From Perkinsus olseni (taxonomy: Eukaryota; Perkinsozoa; Perkinsida; Perkinsidae), in NCBI GenBank assembly GCA_013115135.1, contig JABANP010000323.1:1-58957 (forward strand): 58,957 nucleotides of DNA, read 5' to 3'. Of this stretch, positions 1-11,735 are shown one piece after another. How positions within the stretch are numbered: position 1 is the stretch's first letter; the number at the start of each line of letters is the position of its first letter. Made by a program: the position numbers and the translations under genes. The notes under the pieces were generated by a model, which did not search any database, was not told the origin of the DNA, and worked only from the letters and a program-made list of their open reading frames with translations.

Positions 1-352
1 ATATGTAGACAGTTTGCACACCCTCACACTCATGTGCTTGGCTGGGGATCACGCATCTGGACTATAGTGACAACATAGTGGCGACTATACTCTACGTAAC
101 AGCCATGGTGGCCGAGCCGACACCTGGTTCGGTACTGGTCGCGGTTACCATCGCTGCCAGTATCTTCACTGCTACTGCGTATCATTAGTCTCAGACAACC
201 GTCTAGCCTCGTTCTACCCCTTGCGCTCGCGTGCATGAGTATGCGTTCTAGATTACGCTAAGGAACAGTGTTCACGCTGTGTTCCAGAAACAGTGTTCGT
301 GGAACACACTGTAGCAGTTTTACCAGCGTAAGGTTATCTTTTAACCCACACG
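1..352. other. Upstream flank without gene
   Basis: No gene recognised. Around 265-312 there are imperfect inverted repeats built on GTGTTC/GAACAC, just upstream of the first GH18-like gene. Confidence 0.4.
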
Positions 353-1616
353 ATGCGGAACCCCGTGCAGTTCGTGTACTACATTCTCGGCTGCTCCGTC
401 ATGGAGGTAATCGCCTCAAGCGCTAACCCAGTGCACTTCTATAAAGAGGTGAAGTTCCCATGGGACGTGAAAGAAGATCCTACATGCTCGAACAGTACAC
501 TTTGTCCGACGCTCAACTACACCTGGCAGTTCTACTTCGACAAACTCCTCGGCATGGGGGTTAAAAACTTTGTTTTTGGAGGCTACGCGATTAAACAAAA
601 CAGTACAATAAGACTGGATTGGGAACCCTTTGGTCACCCATGGGATGAGAAGGAATTCGAATATGTGAAGAGAAGATCAGAGGAAAAGGGCGGGAAGATA
701 CTGGCTGATTTTGGCCTCTATCGACCTGCCACCCTCCACAGGACGACTTTCCTTAGCAGTGCCAAAGATTTCGTCAAGCGTTATCCTGTCGATGGTTTTC
801 GACTGGATTTGTGGCTTAACGATCTAGACGAAAACATAAAAGTGGTGAGAGAAGTCCTCGATATTACGAAGAAGTTGGGCCTGGAGACAGCACTGAGGTG
901 AGGCCTCCGTTCAACTCGCCGTATAATCGCTTCATGATCTTCGTAGTAACCACGCCTTGCGGAATGCTGCCGGTCTTGTTCTCTTTTCAATCTCCTTTCA
1001 GGTTCATGGCTGATGAGTGGCAAATCGTGAAGAAGGAGGGTTTGGGAACAATCGCGGACACCTATTTTTCAATTCTCTGGCCGTCCTGTGATAAATCTTC
1101 TCCCCCATTCAACTCAAATCAGTTCGCGAAGAAGGTCATCACCAACGCTACCCAGGCTGGCGTCCACCCCAACACGTTCGTCCTCGAGGTAAGCGGCCAC
1201 TGGGGGATGTTTCGTGATCGCCACCATTCACCGAGCATTCGGCCGTGTATCAAGAGTATACTAGAAACTTCAACAATTTGTTGACAACAGATGATGGCAG
1301 CTGTCATGATCATCCTCAGATACCTCTTTTCGTCCCATTCCGCGTATGCAATGTCGGAGGCTATGGCTACTCCGAAGCGGTATATGATGCTGGTGCGGAC
1401 CCCAGAGGGAACGGCTCACTGCTTTACTTCTACGGGTATCATATGGACCCTCCATTGTACTTCTTCTCTCAACCTCGTGCAGTCGAGAAGGTTGACTTGG
1501 CCGACAAGTCCGGGCTTCACGGTATCATGCTTCAAGGGGATGACATTTCGGCTCAAGATCTGTATCCATGGGATAAAGGCTCTCTCTTATATGCTCTGGC
1601 CAAGAAGTCTAAATAG
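353..1616 (+). CDS. Secreted GH18 (chitinase)-like protein, copy 1
   Basis: Three exons, 353-897, 1002-1188 and 1320-1616, join in frame to 342 aa; introns of 104 and 131 nt have GT-AG ends, and exon 3 was placed by alignment to the paralogue at 6169. The N-terminus is a signal peptide of about 22 residues. The fold resembles glycoside hydrolase family 18: a strand GGKILADFG (about residue 113), the barrel motif VDGFRLDLW (about 145) and a C-terminal segment GLHGIMLQGDD. Active GH18 enzymes read DGxDxDxE; here the middle Asp is Arg and the Glu position is Trp/Leu, so it is probably a non-hydrolytic carbohydrate-binding or decoy protein. Several Asn-X-Thr/Ser sites and paired cysteines near the N-terminus fit secretion. 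GH18 assignment comes from motif memory only. Confidence 0.7.
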
Positions 1617-2710
1617 GATAATGTATGATATTAATAACAGATCTCGCTGGCGTGTTTGTAGCCAACTGAGGCTTACGACTTCATGATCTTTTTCATCTTT
1701 CGGTGTAGCGCTCCGAGCGCTCCGCTCGAACTCGTTGTCTGAGAGAAACAGATGTTCAAGAATTGAACTTCAAACCCGCTTTGTTACGGTCGGTTGGTTG
1801 AACCAGCCTGGTTCCGATGAATCCCGATGGCAGAGATGGATGGTGTCTCTTGCTTTCCTGTCAATTCTCAGCCCGCAGCGTACTTGCAAAGGTTGCACTT
1901 TTCATCCGGGCCGAGCCGTGTGCACCTCTCTCTGAAAAGTTTTTCACCCAGACTCATTGTTCAAGGGCGTCGTGTTCGTAAGAAGGGGTACCATCAAAGC
2001 CGCCAAGTCGAGCATTCGCTACTATCCAGTTCCCTCGGTGAAGGGCCTTACCCTAAGGCTCCCAATAACCTAGAGACATCAGATTCTTGGCAAAACGGTG
2101 AAAAGGGCCCAGGGAGTCCCCCTCGCCTGTTCGTATCAGGAAGGTCAACTTCCGAAGGTAAGATTGCGACTGCTGAGGGAATAGGACGACGGGCATGCTC
2201 GCGAGCAGGGGAGAAGCTCTGCACAATGGGAGGCGATACATCGTGATAATTCGAACACGCTACGATTTCAGAATATCATCGGATGCTGATCATTCCGATC
2301 ATATCGCAAGCATAATGCTTGAAGCTTTGCATGACGCAGTCACCTGGTTGATTTTACCTGTAGCTCTATGCTGGTCTGAAACTAAGCCTCTTAAAGATGG
2401 AAGTGGTACACACCGGCAAGCGTGCTATCATAGCACTCCCATGATATATAGCTATCTCGCGACCAGAGCAAACGCGTGATCCGAACACTTCTCTGCAGTT
2501 TCATCGAGAATTGTACGTAGTGCAACGAAACAAAGGATGGGGCGATCGAATTCATCGAGCCGGGTCACACGAAATCCGAGGCTAAAAACTGACTTATGCG
2601 TGCGAGAATCTCCGGTGAACTCGTAGGGCCCGTGCCGCGTACTCTTAGGGCTCCGTCGAGCTCACTGTCGGCCTCAATTAGCCCGGCAGTCGTGATGGAG
2701 CGTCATCCGT

Positions 2711-2730
2711 CGAAGCAGCTTCGACGAAGC
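2711..2730. repeat. XnX'nX triplet
   Basis: X=CGAAGC, spacers a and a. Confidence 0.9.
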
Positions 2731-3639
2731 TCGACGCCCTTGCAAAGGAGATCTCAGCGAATTCCTCTCTTTCATTGCAGCCGAGTGTAAGCTAAGCACT
2801 CGTCGCCGATTCAATGACGTACTTTATATAGCATCAAGAAGTATCAATGATAATAAGCACAACTAATACGCAACAATGCGATACTTATCGTGAAAAATAG
2901 CATGGAAATAGAGGCGTTTAAATTGGCCCCACTCAAGCACTGCTTGAGAAGCACCTCAAAGCCCGCTAATAATTCGGGTTGAATCCATAAGGTCCACCCC
3001 TAGACCATCTATTCCCCCACTGTTCCTTCGGAATGCGAGGCTCGACACCCGCCCTCTGAGACAGAGATCCCGGGATAGCGCTACCGCGCGGCTATCCTCA
3101 CTTCCGGTGTCCGCTCATTCTTCCATTCGAGTTTTCTAATATTTTGTGGGAAGGCTCGGTAACCCTGCCCAGGCAGCTCAACTGCGTCCGTAATCTCAAC
3201 TAGGTCGCCCTGATTTAGACGCCCGAAAACCTGCGACAGCGAATAATCAGCGAGTGAGAATGACTCCTTTGCCATCGATGCCGAACTCGAGTCCCAATTC
3301 TTCTAACTTACCTGCTGAGCATTCCCCCGCACTAAGACTGTGACGGGAGGACAGTTACCATCACCATTCCCATCTCCTGGACAAGAGCTCCAATCCGGCG
3401 CCAATCAAGCGACCCATGGAGACTTACGCTGTAACAGCCTCACTCGGAAGTCATCTGGCTTATCTTGTTTCCAAGAAACATAGCCCATCAGGTGGCATGG
3501 CGGCGGACCCGCACATACGAACGTTCTCGAACACAGCTCAGTGAGATGAGTGAATATGAGTGTGACACACAAAAGAATGAGATCGTCCTGTGGGCATAGT
3601 CGCGTATTATCCCTCATATGCTGTTACGTACCAATGCAC

Positions 3640-3659
3640 GGAGGGCCCCTCCGGGAGGG
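3640..3659. repeat. XnX'nX triplet
   Basis: X=GGAGGG, spacers c and g. Confidence 0.9.
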
Positions 3660-4105
3660 GCGAATACACGACAGCGTGGTCGATATTGTCGTGTACAGTG
3701 TACGTATTCACACCATTTTGTACTCCTTCTCGTGGGGGTGTTGCGTCCACACTACGTAACTACGCATCAGCTATCTCACCCCTGTTCCTGCTTAGGCAGA
3801 TTGGCGCGTTCGAGGCAGAGAGCAAGTCTAGCCTCTCCTCTCCGCCTCGGACGCCCGCAGGTTGGCTTCTGCCACCAGAAGCCTGAAGAACTGCGGGGGT
3901 GGTATGTCTGTGGGCGAGGAGCCGGTAATACTGGCTCCGAAGGGCGGCGTTCTCCTGCTGGAGAGCTTCACAATTGTGACACCTCGGTGCGTTCCAAGCC
4001 ATTCCAAAAGGAAAAAGATTCTCCCAAGTTTCACTGGCCCCTGGCGTTAACTCGAAGACTAAGAATAGGACTGGTCTTACTTATACAGCATGCGAACCTT
4101 ATAGT

Positions 4106-4125
4106 TCATAACTTATGAATCATAA
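4106..4125. repeat. XnX'nX triplet
   Basis: X=TCATAA, spacers c and a. Confidence 0.9.
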
Positions 4126-4222
4126 GATGTGTCGCAATCAGTAGCTGCCTCGACTATTCATATACCCGAAGGACTGCCCAGAACTCACGCTTATCCCTAG
4201 CACGCGTTGTTTGTACCGCTTC

Positions 4223-4242
4223 TGAGCAATGCTCAGTGAGCA
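4223..4242. repeat. XnX'nX triplet
   Basis: X=TGAGCA, spacers a and g. Confidence 0.9.
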
Positions 4243-5200
4243 TTGATTTCAGCGGTAGTTGAAGTCCAACAACTACCACCGACATGGTACTAAGATAAAC
4301 GCGAGGCGATCTTCTTCCGTTCTTCGGGGCGATGATCGCAGTTGTCATCGCATCCCGGGCAGCTCCGGTCGCCCGCCATGGAACCGCGGCTGTTACTCAT
4401 TATACGCCGATCGTCCTGTGCATGCGTAGCTGATTCCCCTAGAGAGAGTAAGCTCAGAGAAGTAGAAGACTTTACACTTCTTCTCGCCTTGCGATGACTA
4501 TGAACAACAACGGAGAAGCTACAACGGCGGAATCCTGCTCCGACAGCTCGCTTCCGACAAAAATATCGAGAAACTCTTGACAAGAGCGTGCGATGTAACT
4601 CGTCGTAGAATGAACTATGCGCTACATGAGCTTTACGTCCTCGAGAGAGCAAGGAGTCCATTGGATAATCCCTTTGGATTGCCCCTGCTGTGAAAGCTCA
4701 TGTTCGTGGTCTTCTAATGTGCGCAGGACAACTGACAACTTCGAGTCCCATTCCTGCTTCTGCTGCCGCGTGAGTTGACTGTATCGAAACGTCGGTCCTG
4801 CATTCGTCTCGGTGAGGTGGCAGCGCTTATTGGATGGCAGCGCCGCTGCTAACAAGCTCCCAAATAAGCCTTATTCGGCCACAGACTGTTTTCGTCACGA
4901 AAATTTCGTTCAGATAATATAATCATCACACACTCCAATGCAGTCCATACTGTGGACCTTAACCGGGGCGTTCTCCTCCGAAAACGAGCCGCAACGTCAT
5001 ACGCTAACACCGCGCGGCCTCCAATGGGGGGCCTGGCCCTCCATTAGGGGCTCGATAGTTGTAGTAGATTCCGTTCTTCGGTAAGTATAATGGTTCGTTT
5101 ATCGGTCTCCTATCGAGGGTTTTCCTCCATGTCACAGACATCTGCCGAGGGAATAGTCCGAATGTCCAATAGACTTTCCAAATTGCCGCTCTCCACACTC

Positions 5201-5220
5201 TTTCAATTTGAAAGTTTCAA
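5201..5220. repeat. XnX'nX triplet
   Basis: X=TTTCAA, spacers t and g. Confidence 0.9.
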
Positions 5221-5489
5221 ATCAATTTTGGAGCTCATGGAGAGCCTCTTGTCAGAAGACTAATTAAGAGACCTCAGGGAACACCCAAAGACCAATCCAA
5301 TTCAATGCATCCTTACCCTTCCGCTCTGCGTTTGCGTCTTATCATGCACGCAGGCACGTTCAGAGGGAATATGATCCTCCCGACACCTGAAGTCGTCGCG
5401 AAAGGAGCCATTCTAAGTGGTCTACGCTCCATCTTCGCCGGGTAGATAGCATATCGCTTAGACCCAACGAATTCAGTTCGGTTCATCAC

Positions 5490-5509
5490 TGACAGCCTGA
5501 CAGTGTCAG
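5490..5509. repeat. XnX'nX triplet, one mismatch
   Basis: X=TGTCAG (first copy TGACAG), spacers c and g. Confidence 0.7.
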
Positions 5510-6168
5510 GCACATGTTGACTCCTTCGAATCGTGTAAGTGTTATGGGACGAAAGTGCACCCATTTTGGCGCTCGCCTGGAAGACCTTTGGCCCGTATAT
5601 ATGGGACATTTCCTGTGATATTCGGGACATTTTCTGTGCTATCCCTGTGTGCTGCAATGCGTATCTTTGCGCTGCGCTATTGAGTGCTGCAATAGCTATA
5701 GATTCTAATCTATTCGTGAAGTGTAAGCTTGTCACTCGTCACTGACAAGTACTATCACTTGTGACGTATTATTGTACGCTGGAACGTGTACTCTAAGGTG
5801 CAAGGTCTGGGTTGTGTTATTTTCTATAGAACTTGGACAAGTAGTAGTGCGATCGACTTCCCTACGTACCTTGACAGTAAGTAGACAGTAACCGGCGAGC
5901 GCCGAAGACATCAGCTTAGCTGATGGGTGTGCGCGTGTGAGGCACATAGACGCGAAGCACACGTCGCAATCATACGACGTATCAATCAATACTTTCAGCA
6001 GTCGAATGCAATTGGAGCCTTTTGTGGATTACGTTGATTTTCGCCCAACCATTCCAGCTTGCGGACTGGTCAGAATCGCCCACAGCTTGACGACTCTCAT
6101 TATGTCGGAGAAAATGAACATCGGATGAACATCTTCGGATGTTTCCATCAGCTTTTTTTCTCCCTTCT

Positions 6169-7373
6169 ATGCGGAACACCGCTCAGATACTTTCCCTCTA
6201 CATCCTAGGCTGCTCAGCCGTGGATGCGATCACGTCCAACAGAAACCATTTGCAATTTTACAAAGAAATCCGGTACCCATGGTACAACAAAGAATGGCCT
6301 ACATGCTCCAACAGAACCCTATGCCCTTCGTCGAGCAACTACACTTGGAACTACACCTTCGGCCAACTTCTCGGCTTGAAGGTTAAGAATTTCGTCTTCG
6401 GCGGTTACGCAATTGGACGGAACGCTGAGATTGAGCGAGACTGGCCTCGTGATCGCGACTGGCCTGAGGATGAGTTCAAGGATCTAAAGGCACATGTGGA
6501 GAGTTTGGGTGGGAAGATATTGTTGAATTTGGGGCGTTACATCGCGGACACCTTCAACAAGACAGCTTTCGGGCACAGTGTTAAGAACTTTACCGATCGC
6601 TGTCCTGTCGATGGCTTCCAAGTGCGGATGGTGTTCGAGGGATCGGAACGGCGTAGGCATGACCCGAAGCATGCGAAGGAGATACTCGAGGTTACGAAAG
6701 AGGCGGGAAAGGAGGCTGCATTACGGTGAGTTCAACAATCAGTTTTCGGTTCTCAAATCGACAGAGCGAATACGTTGACAATGACCATCGGGTCGCTACG
6801 CGGTCGCTCAGTTCGAAATCAGATGTCAGGTTCTCAGCCAAAGACTGGCAAAAGACAAAGGAGGCCGGTCTTGGAGAAGTCGCGGACGTCAACTTGGTCA
6901 ATTTGTGGCCTTCGTGCAACGAATCTTACCCAAAATTTAACACCGATCAGTTCGTAGAGAAGGTCATCAACAAGGCCACTTTGGCCGGCGTTGACCCCGG
7001 TAGTCTCATCATCGAGGTAAGATGCCATTACTGCGCGTCTTGGCTTCAAGTTGAAGCCTTCAACATGCAACAGCGATCGCCACAGATACCTCTCTTCGTC
7101 GCAAACTCATGCGAAGTTGAAGATGTCGGCTACTCTGATGTAATACTCGATTACGGCGCGTCCCCTACAGGGAATGGGTCAATACTCTACGACCATGGCT
7201 ACCGTATCCATCCCCGGTACTTCTTTTCTCAAACTCGCGCCGTCGAGAAGGTGGACTTGGCGAGAGAATATGGCCTTCATGGTATGTTGCTTCACGGAGG
7301 TGATGGCTGGACTCAGGACCTCTATCCGTGGGATGATAATTCCCTCATCAACGCTCTGAGCAAAAAGTTTTGA
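6169..7373 (+). CDS. Secreted GH18 (chitinase)-like protein, copy 2
   Basis: Exons 6169-6725, 6830-7016 and 7086-7373 give 343 aa; introns of 104 and 69 nt. Intron positions and phases are the same as in copy 1 at 353, so the two are a duplicated pair. The start was chosen at 6169 because it aligns with the copy 1 start and begins the signal peptide; an upstream ATG at 6139 is in frame. The second intron is itself open, so retention would add 23 codons. The GH18-type motif is even more altered (VDGFQVRMV), lacking all acidic catalytic positions after the first Asp, while GGKILLNLG and GLHGMLLHGGD are kept. A secreted, catalytically inactive lectin-like role is inferred. Confidence 0.7.
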
Positions 7374-8888
7374 TCGAGGAGTACGTGATTCGTCCCCCTG
7401 TTGGTGTCGTTGCCGTCAAAGGCAACCAACTCCACAATCTTATCATGCTTCTGCAAACACCGGGTGTTCAACACCCCCCTGTCGGAGTTTAGGTCAACAC
7501 GTCGCCGAGCTAGCTTAGTCTGATGCCGTGGGTCGACGAATGGTCGAAAGCAGCAGAGCCGCTGTTTCACGTCATATGTGTCCATCCCTGTTCATAGGGG
7601 CTTATCCCGCTCGCGTGCAGCTAGAAGGGCACATCCGAATTTTGCTCGGGCCGAGCTATGGCCATCCTTGTCTCGCGTCTCCGTGATCGTCAGAGCACTG
7701 CATAAGCCACTGGTCTTGAATCATCCGCGTGCCGTGTTCGTGAGACAGGACCCGCCGAGCTCATAGAGCCGGGTTTACCTCGGATGATGAAGAGTCGCTC
7801 CGATAAGATACTCAAGTGCCGCGGGGACTATGGTAACCAATAGCCGTCAGGGCGTCACCTGTTAGTGAGACATTACCGCGCTGAACGCAGTTGGCCATCC
7901 AGGTTGGGTAACTTCGGTTTCCCGTTTTTGGAATGCCGCTCGTTGCATCTATGCTGCATCTCTCCTGAGTTTCGAGACAACCCCAAAGACCCACTTTTAC
8001 ACGGTCAGTCTATTGTACGTACTCGGCAACACTTGCTCGTCCGCACTAAGGTGGCGTTAATGAGACCAGCACACTTCGTCCAGGCTCGACTTTTATGTAG
8101 GGGACTGCGTGTGACATGCTGTCTTAGACAGCACAGTTAGACTAACTGGCGCTCCCTTGTCCTACATTTCCGCTGCGGACTTCGCCTGGCGCCGGGAGCT
8201 AGCATGGATGTTACACTCGCAACTAGTGATTGTGAAGGGAGCGAGTCCATGCGCTAGTGGTAGATATTTCTATAGTGTTGACTAAACTTATCAGAATCAC
8301 TGCTGTCGTGCTGTTCGAGCGACAACAAGTCCGACGACAGCGCAGGTCTAGTTTAGGCGTGGTAGAGAATTGGTAGGCAGGGCGGGAATTCTCGACGACT
8401 TTCGCGTTGGCCTCCTTCCGGTAGGTAGTCTAACGGTGATGATGATCATCAGATCATAACAACGCGCATAAGCACGATCATACTGCAACCACCTCTACGC
8501 GGCGATGCTCTAGGACTGCTGCGCTCAGGCGAGGGTCCTGTCTGGGTGCTGCCCAATTCTCATGCCGCGTAGTGCTAGGAACAACAACTCCTATAGCGTA
8601 CAGGTGTCTGATGGGATGTATTGAGATTAAATGGCGAGGTTATTCATATTGTTCTATAGAGCTCACCCACAGAAGGACAGAATTACTGCTAGTCATGAGC
8701 AAGCCATGGTCCTCATCGCTACTGTGACGTTCAGGTAACCACCGAGCCTCCCGGCGAGATCTTCAGCACAAGAGCACTCCCGCTGAGCAACGATAACGTA
8801 TTCAACCATTACAACAGACGTTAATGGTGGCGATAGAGGGCGAGTAAGAATCGTAAAATGATGATAGACGGCCGAAGCCAAGTGAATG
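7374..8888. other. Intergenic region between GH18-like copy 2 and HDAC
   Basis: No gene recognised on either strand. A perfect triplet lies at 7456. Near 8105 there is a 7-bp perfect palindrome with a single central base (GCTGTCT-t-AGACAGC). Confidence 0.4.
7456..7475. repeat. XnX'nX triplet
   Basis: X=AACACC, spacers g and c. Confidence 0.9.
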
Positions 8889-10620
8889 CTATGAAGATGG
8901 GGAGCCACGACCGAGGTATTCCCGGCAATTCTCAGTGATAGTCTCAACGACACTATGCAGCTGCGTCGAAGTGTTCCGATCGAGCATGTTGCTGATCCGT
9001 ACCTGATCCGCATCGGTCATGACAGAAGGCCGTACAGGGCACGACCTACGTCCAGTGTGAGGGGGTCGTGGTCGGACATCTTGTAGAAGTGCGCGTACTG
9101 AGAGTCCTCAGGCAGCTCATCCGGAGGGTCTACTCCCGCCAATCGACACGTCTCGTATGCCCAGCATCTCGGAACGTTTCGAAGGGTGTAGCCGCCCCCA
9201 CCGAGGACTATCATTGGTATCTGCCATACGGCGGGCATGGGGAAGTTGATGATTCGCCCAACCTACACCGTATGTCGCTAGATGCATGACCGTCTGCGAG
9301 TGGCCGACGTGTGAGAGGTTAAAGCAGCCGAGACGATCTCCAGCAAGGGAGTCCGCGCCTGAAGGGAGTATGCTGAGCATGCTCAACAGTCGTTGCCACC
9401 TACTATGCCAGTACTACGAATAATACTGCCAGTTAACCGTAACGAGACGGTCACTAGGCCGCCCACAGCTACAGAAGATGCTCCAAACCAGACTTCCGAT
9501 GCTATCATCATTACTTGCGCTTCAACGAATAAACCCGTCCCCACCCTTACCCATCTGCGAAACGATAGCCTCCGGTTTGAACCTCTCAAAAGCAGCATCG
9601 ATGACCCTTTTGAAAACTTCAATATACCTGAAGATGGTCGTCTCTACACTCGACAGCGGCTCTCGGCTCCCTACGCTGCATCTCCTATGCCCTCATGTAG
9701 GGGGACATTGATCGCGTGCCCTCGTCCGCCGCCGAGACCGATGTCGTTTATCGCTCCCGTGGACGGGAAGAAGCCATTGCCATACTTATGGAAGGAGATC
9801 GTCAAGACCTGTCCAGCGATAATCTCTGCCACCTCGGGCGAAGCTCAGCACTACTACCTTGTCAGTAGTGAAGAACGCCTCCTCTACGCCATCACCGTGG
9901 TGGATGTCAACGTCTATGTAAACTACACGCTTGAACCCTTGACGAAGCAGCTCGAGGATCTGTCAAGGGACATGCTGTTAAGTGAAAACATCGCTAGATG
10001 GAGGGGATACACAGGCGAGAGATCCGAGGTTGCCGCCGTCCCAATCTGAGCCTTACACCCACGACGCAGTCGTTGACGTAGCAGAAGCCGGAGGCTGCGC
10101 TTTGCTTCGCGTGATGCATCCCTCCGTGGAAGTTGAGACAGACACGATCCTTGCCCTCCGCCAATCGACGGGCTGCCGTCACAGTCAATGTGGTGTAAAG
10201 GTTGCAGAACTCGCACCTGATACAACATTCGAATCACCCAGGATCGAATCCCAGTCAGAGCGTTTTTACATGTTGCTAAAACCTGGACAGTCCCCTTCAT
10301 GACCTCCCGGACGGTCACCCATAGCCAGGCCTCCCCGCATCGACCGAGATATTGTACCTGGATATAACGCCCCTTCCGAGCCTCAACTCAGCCTGCCCGA
10401 TCGGTACTTGGAGAGTATCCGCTGGCTGGCATCAGGAGTAGCCAGGTATCCGATACCACCCGTCGCCCGATAAATGCCAACTTGACGTACGGTCTCGAGA
10501 TAGTCACTCGAGTGGAAGAGGGACATCACCTGGCGCGAGTACACAATCCAGTGTACGGTGACACGGGAAGGGAGTCACCCCATGATCCAGTCGGCCACTG
10601 ATGTCATCCTCATCGACCAT
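8889..10620 (-). CDS. HDAC: Class I histone deacetylase (RPD3/HDAC type)
   Basis: Zn-dependent lysine deacetylase of the class I (RPD3/HDAC1-3) type, expected in nuclear co-repressor complexes. Exons whose phases join cleanly (minus strand order): 10270-about 10320, 10057-10216, 9858-9959, 9675-9808, 9551-9627, 9267-9358, 9050-9220, 8889-9002. Introns are 46-53 nt except 97 and 192 nt. In order I can read GDCP, GGMHHAK with ASGFCYVND, the metal-site [49 protein letters not shown], and VLGGGGYT with the catalytic Tyr. The 3' exon ends in about 38 codons typical of the family C-terminus. Upstream, FHSSDY (about 10505-10525) matches the family, but I could not join it or find the usual GHPM-PHR N-terminus; the 5' boundary is therefore approximate. 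Catalytic residues are complete. Confidence 0.85.
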
Positions 10621-10811
10621 CTCTTCATCTCGGGCATCTTCTACTATATTAACAGGACAGTTGGTGCTCCGTAGGATGTCCACCACCTACTACCGAGAGG
10701 TATCCGGTTCAACCCCGGCACCCGTCAATATTACCATTGCTGGTCGGCAAGTCTTCATTGGATGGGAAGAGCCCAACGAGTACATCTCCAACGACTCTGC
10801 AAGGGAAACAC

Positions 10812-10831
10812 CAATCAGTGATTGGCAATCA
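10812..10831. repeat. XnX'nX triplet
   Basis: X=CAATCA, spacers g and g. The only one seen inside the conserved-gene island, upstream of the readable HDAC exons. Confidence 0.9.
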
Positions 10832-11118
10832 CTCAGCCCAGCCAACTAATCTCATGAACAAATACTCTAATGGGGAAGCGTCCATGCCATCACCCGAAAG
10901 GCCCAAGTTCTATCCCCCCTCCCGTTATTACCATCGAATAACAAACTAACCCCATCCTTCGGCCGCTTCGAACCGTCTATCAGAGTGGCCATCAGACAGA
11001 ACACCTTCAAAGACTTTCGACACAAGCCCACCACACAACTCAACACCTTCAACCCGCCACCAACGAAACCTTCTCAACGACCAGAAGAATGGTCCTTCTT
11101 GTGTGCTGCTCATCACCG

Positions 11119-11588
11119 CTACTTAGGAGGGTTGCTGACCATGAACCCTCCTTGACCGTACGCCTCAGCTGCCGCTACGGCAGCCTTCTGGTCCCTTCGA
11201 GTGCCGTACATCATCGCCGCCAACTACCAACGACAAATGCCCTTCCACTGCCGCCCTCCTCACTACCTTTATCCCGATAAAGGCCACAACGAAGGGAGCC
11301 TGTGTGCCCCACGACCCGGCCCGGTGAGCATAGAAGTACCGGCCTGAACGGTGTGATGGCGATACTACAGTAAGAGCAGAGGAGAAACTCACCCAAGTGC
11401 CTGTGGGTAAACTGCTGGGTAGCTGACGCCATCTTGGCATTCAGCTCAGCTCCGCTAAGGTTCTGAGAAAAATTTCCGAGTCGATCGAAAGGAGGTCGAT
11501 CGAATAATACTACCTTGTTGTTCCTCCAGAGAGACGTCCACCACTTGATGCCGATGGGATGAGGGTGTAGAGAGAAGAGCCCGGACAT
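11119..11588 (-). CDS. Small four-exon membrane protein, 108 aa, unrecognised
   Basis: Four exons on the minus strand, 11514-11588, 11393-11462, 11267-11343 and 11119-11223, join in frame to 108 aa. Introns are 51, 49 and 43 nt, all GT-AG. The N-terminal exon has an HPHPIGIKWW stretch followed by a basic tail; exons 3-4 form one hydrophobic segment (about APFVVAFIGIKLAAMMYG) followed by charged RRDQK and an Ala-rich helix. One membrane span, small size and basic/aromatic N-terminus are like accessory subunits of mitochondrial respiratory or ATP synthase complexes, but I do not recognise the family. It lies tail-to-head between RGP1 and HDAC on the same strand. Confidence 0.6.
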
Positions 11589-11735
11589 GACGACGGTAGG
11601 AGTAGTGGAAGGAGTGGTATCAAAAAACCTTTCCAAAAGTACCTCACACACCGCGCCAAAGAAGCGCAAAATGCATGAGAAAAATGAAAAATATATAACG
11701 GTAATTATAATATGTATATAGAAAGGCTGTATTGA

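Larger units (their letters stand above)
1617..6168. other. Intergenic region, no recognisable gene
   Basis: 4.5 kb between the two GH18-like paralogues. The open frames here are short and show no domain I know. It holds perfect XnX'nX triplets at 2711, 3640, 4106, 4223 and 5201, and a one-mismatch triplet at 5490. Confidence 0.5.

Noticed and set aside
6139..6168. Upstream ATG as the start of GH18-like copy 2
   Set aside because: It would put ten extra residues before a signal peptide whose start aligns with copy 1 at 6169.
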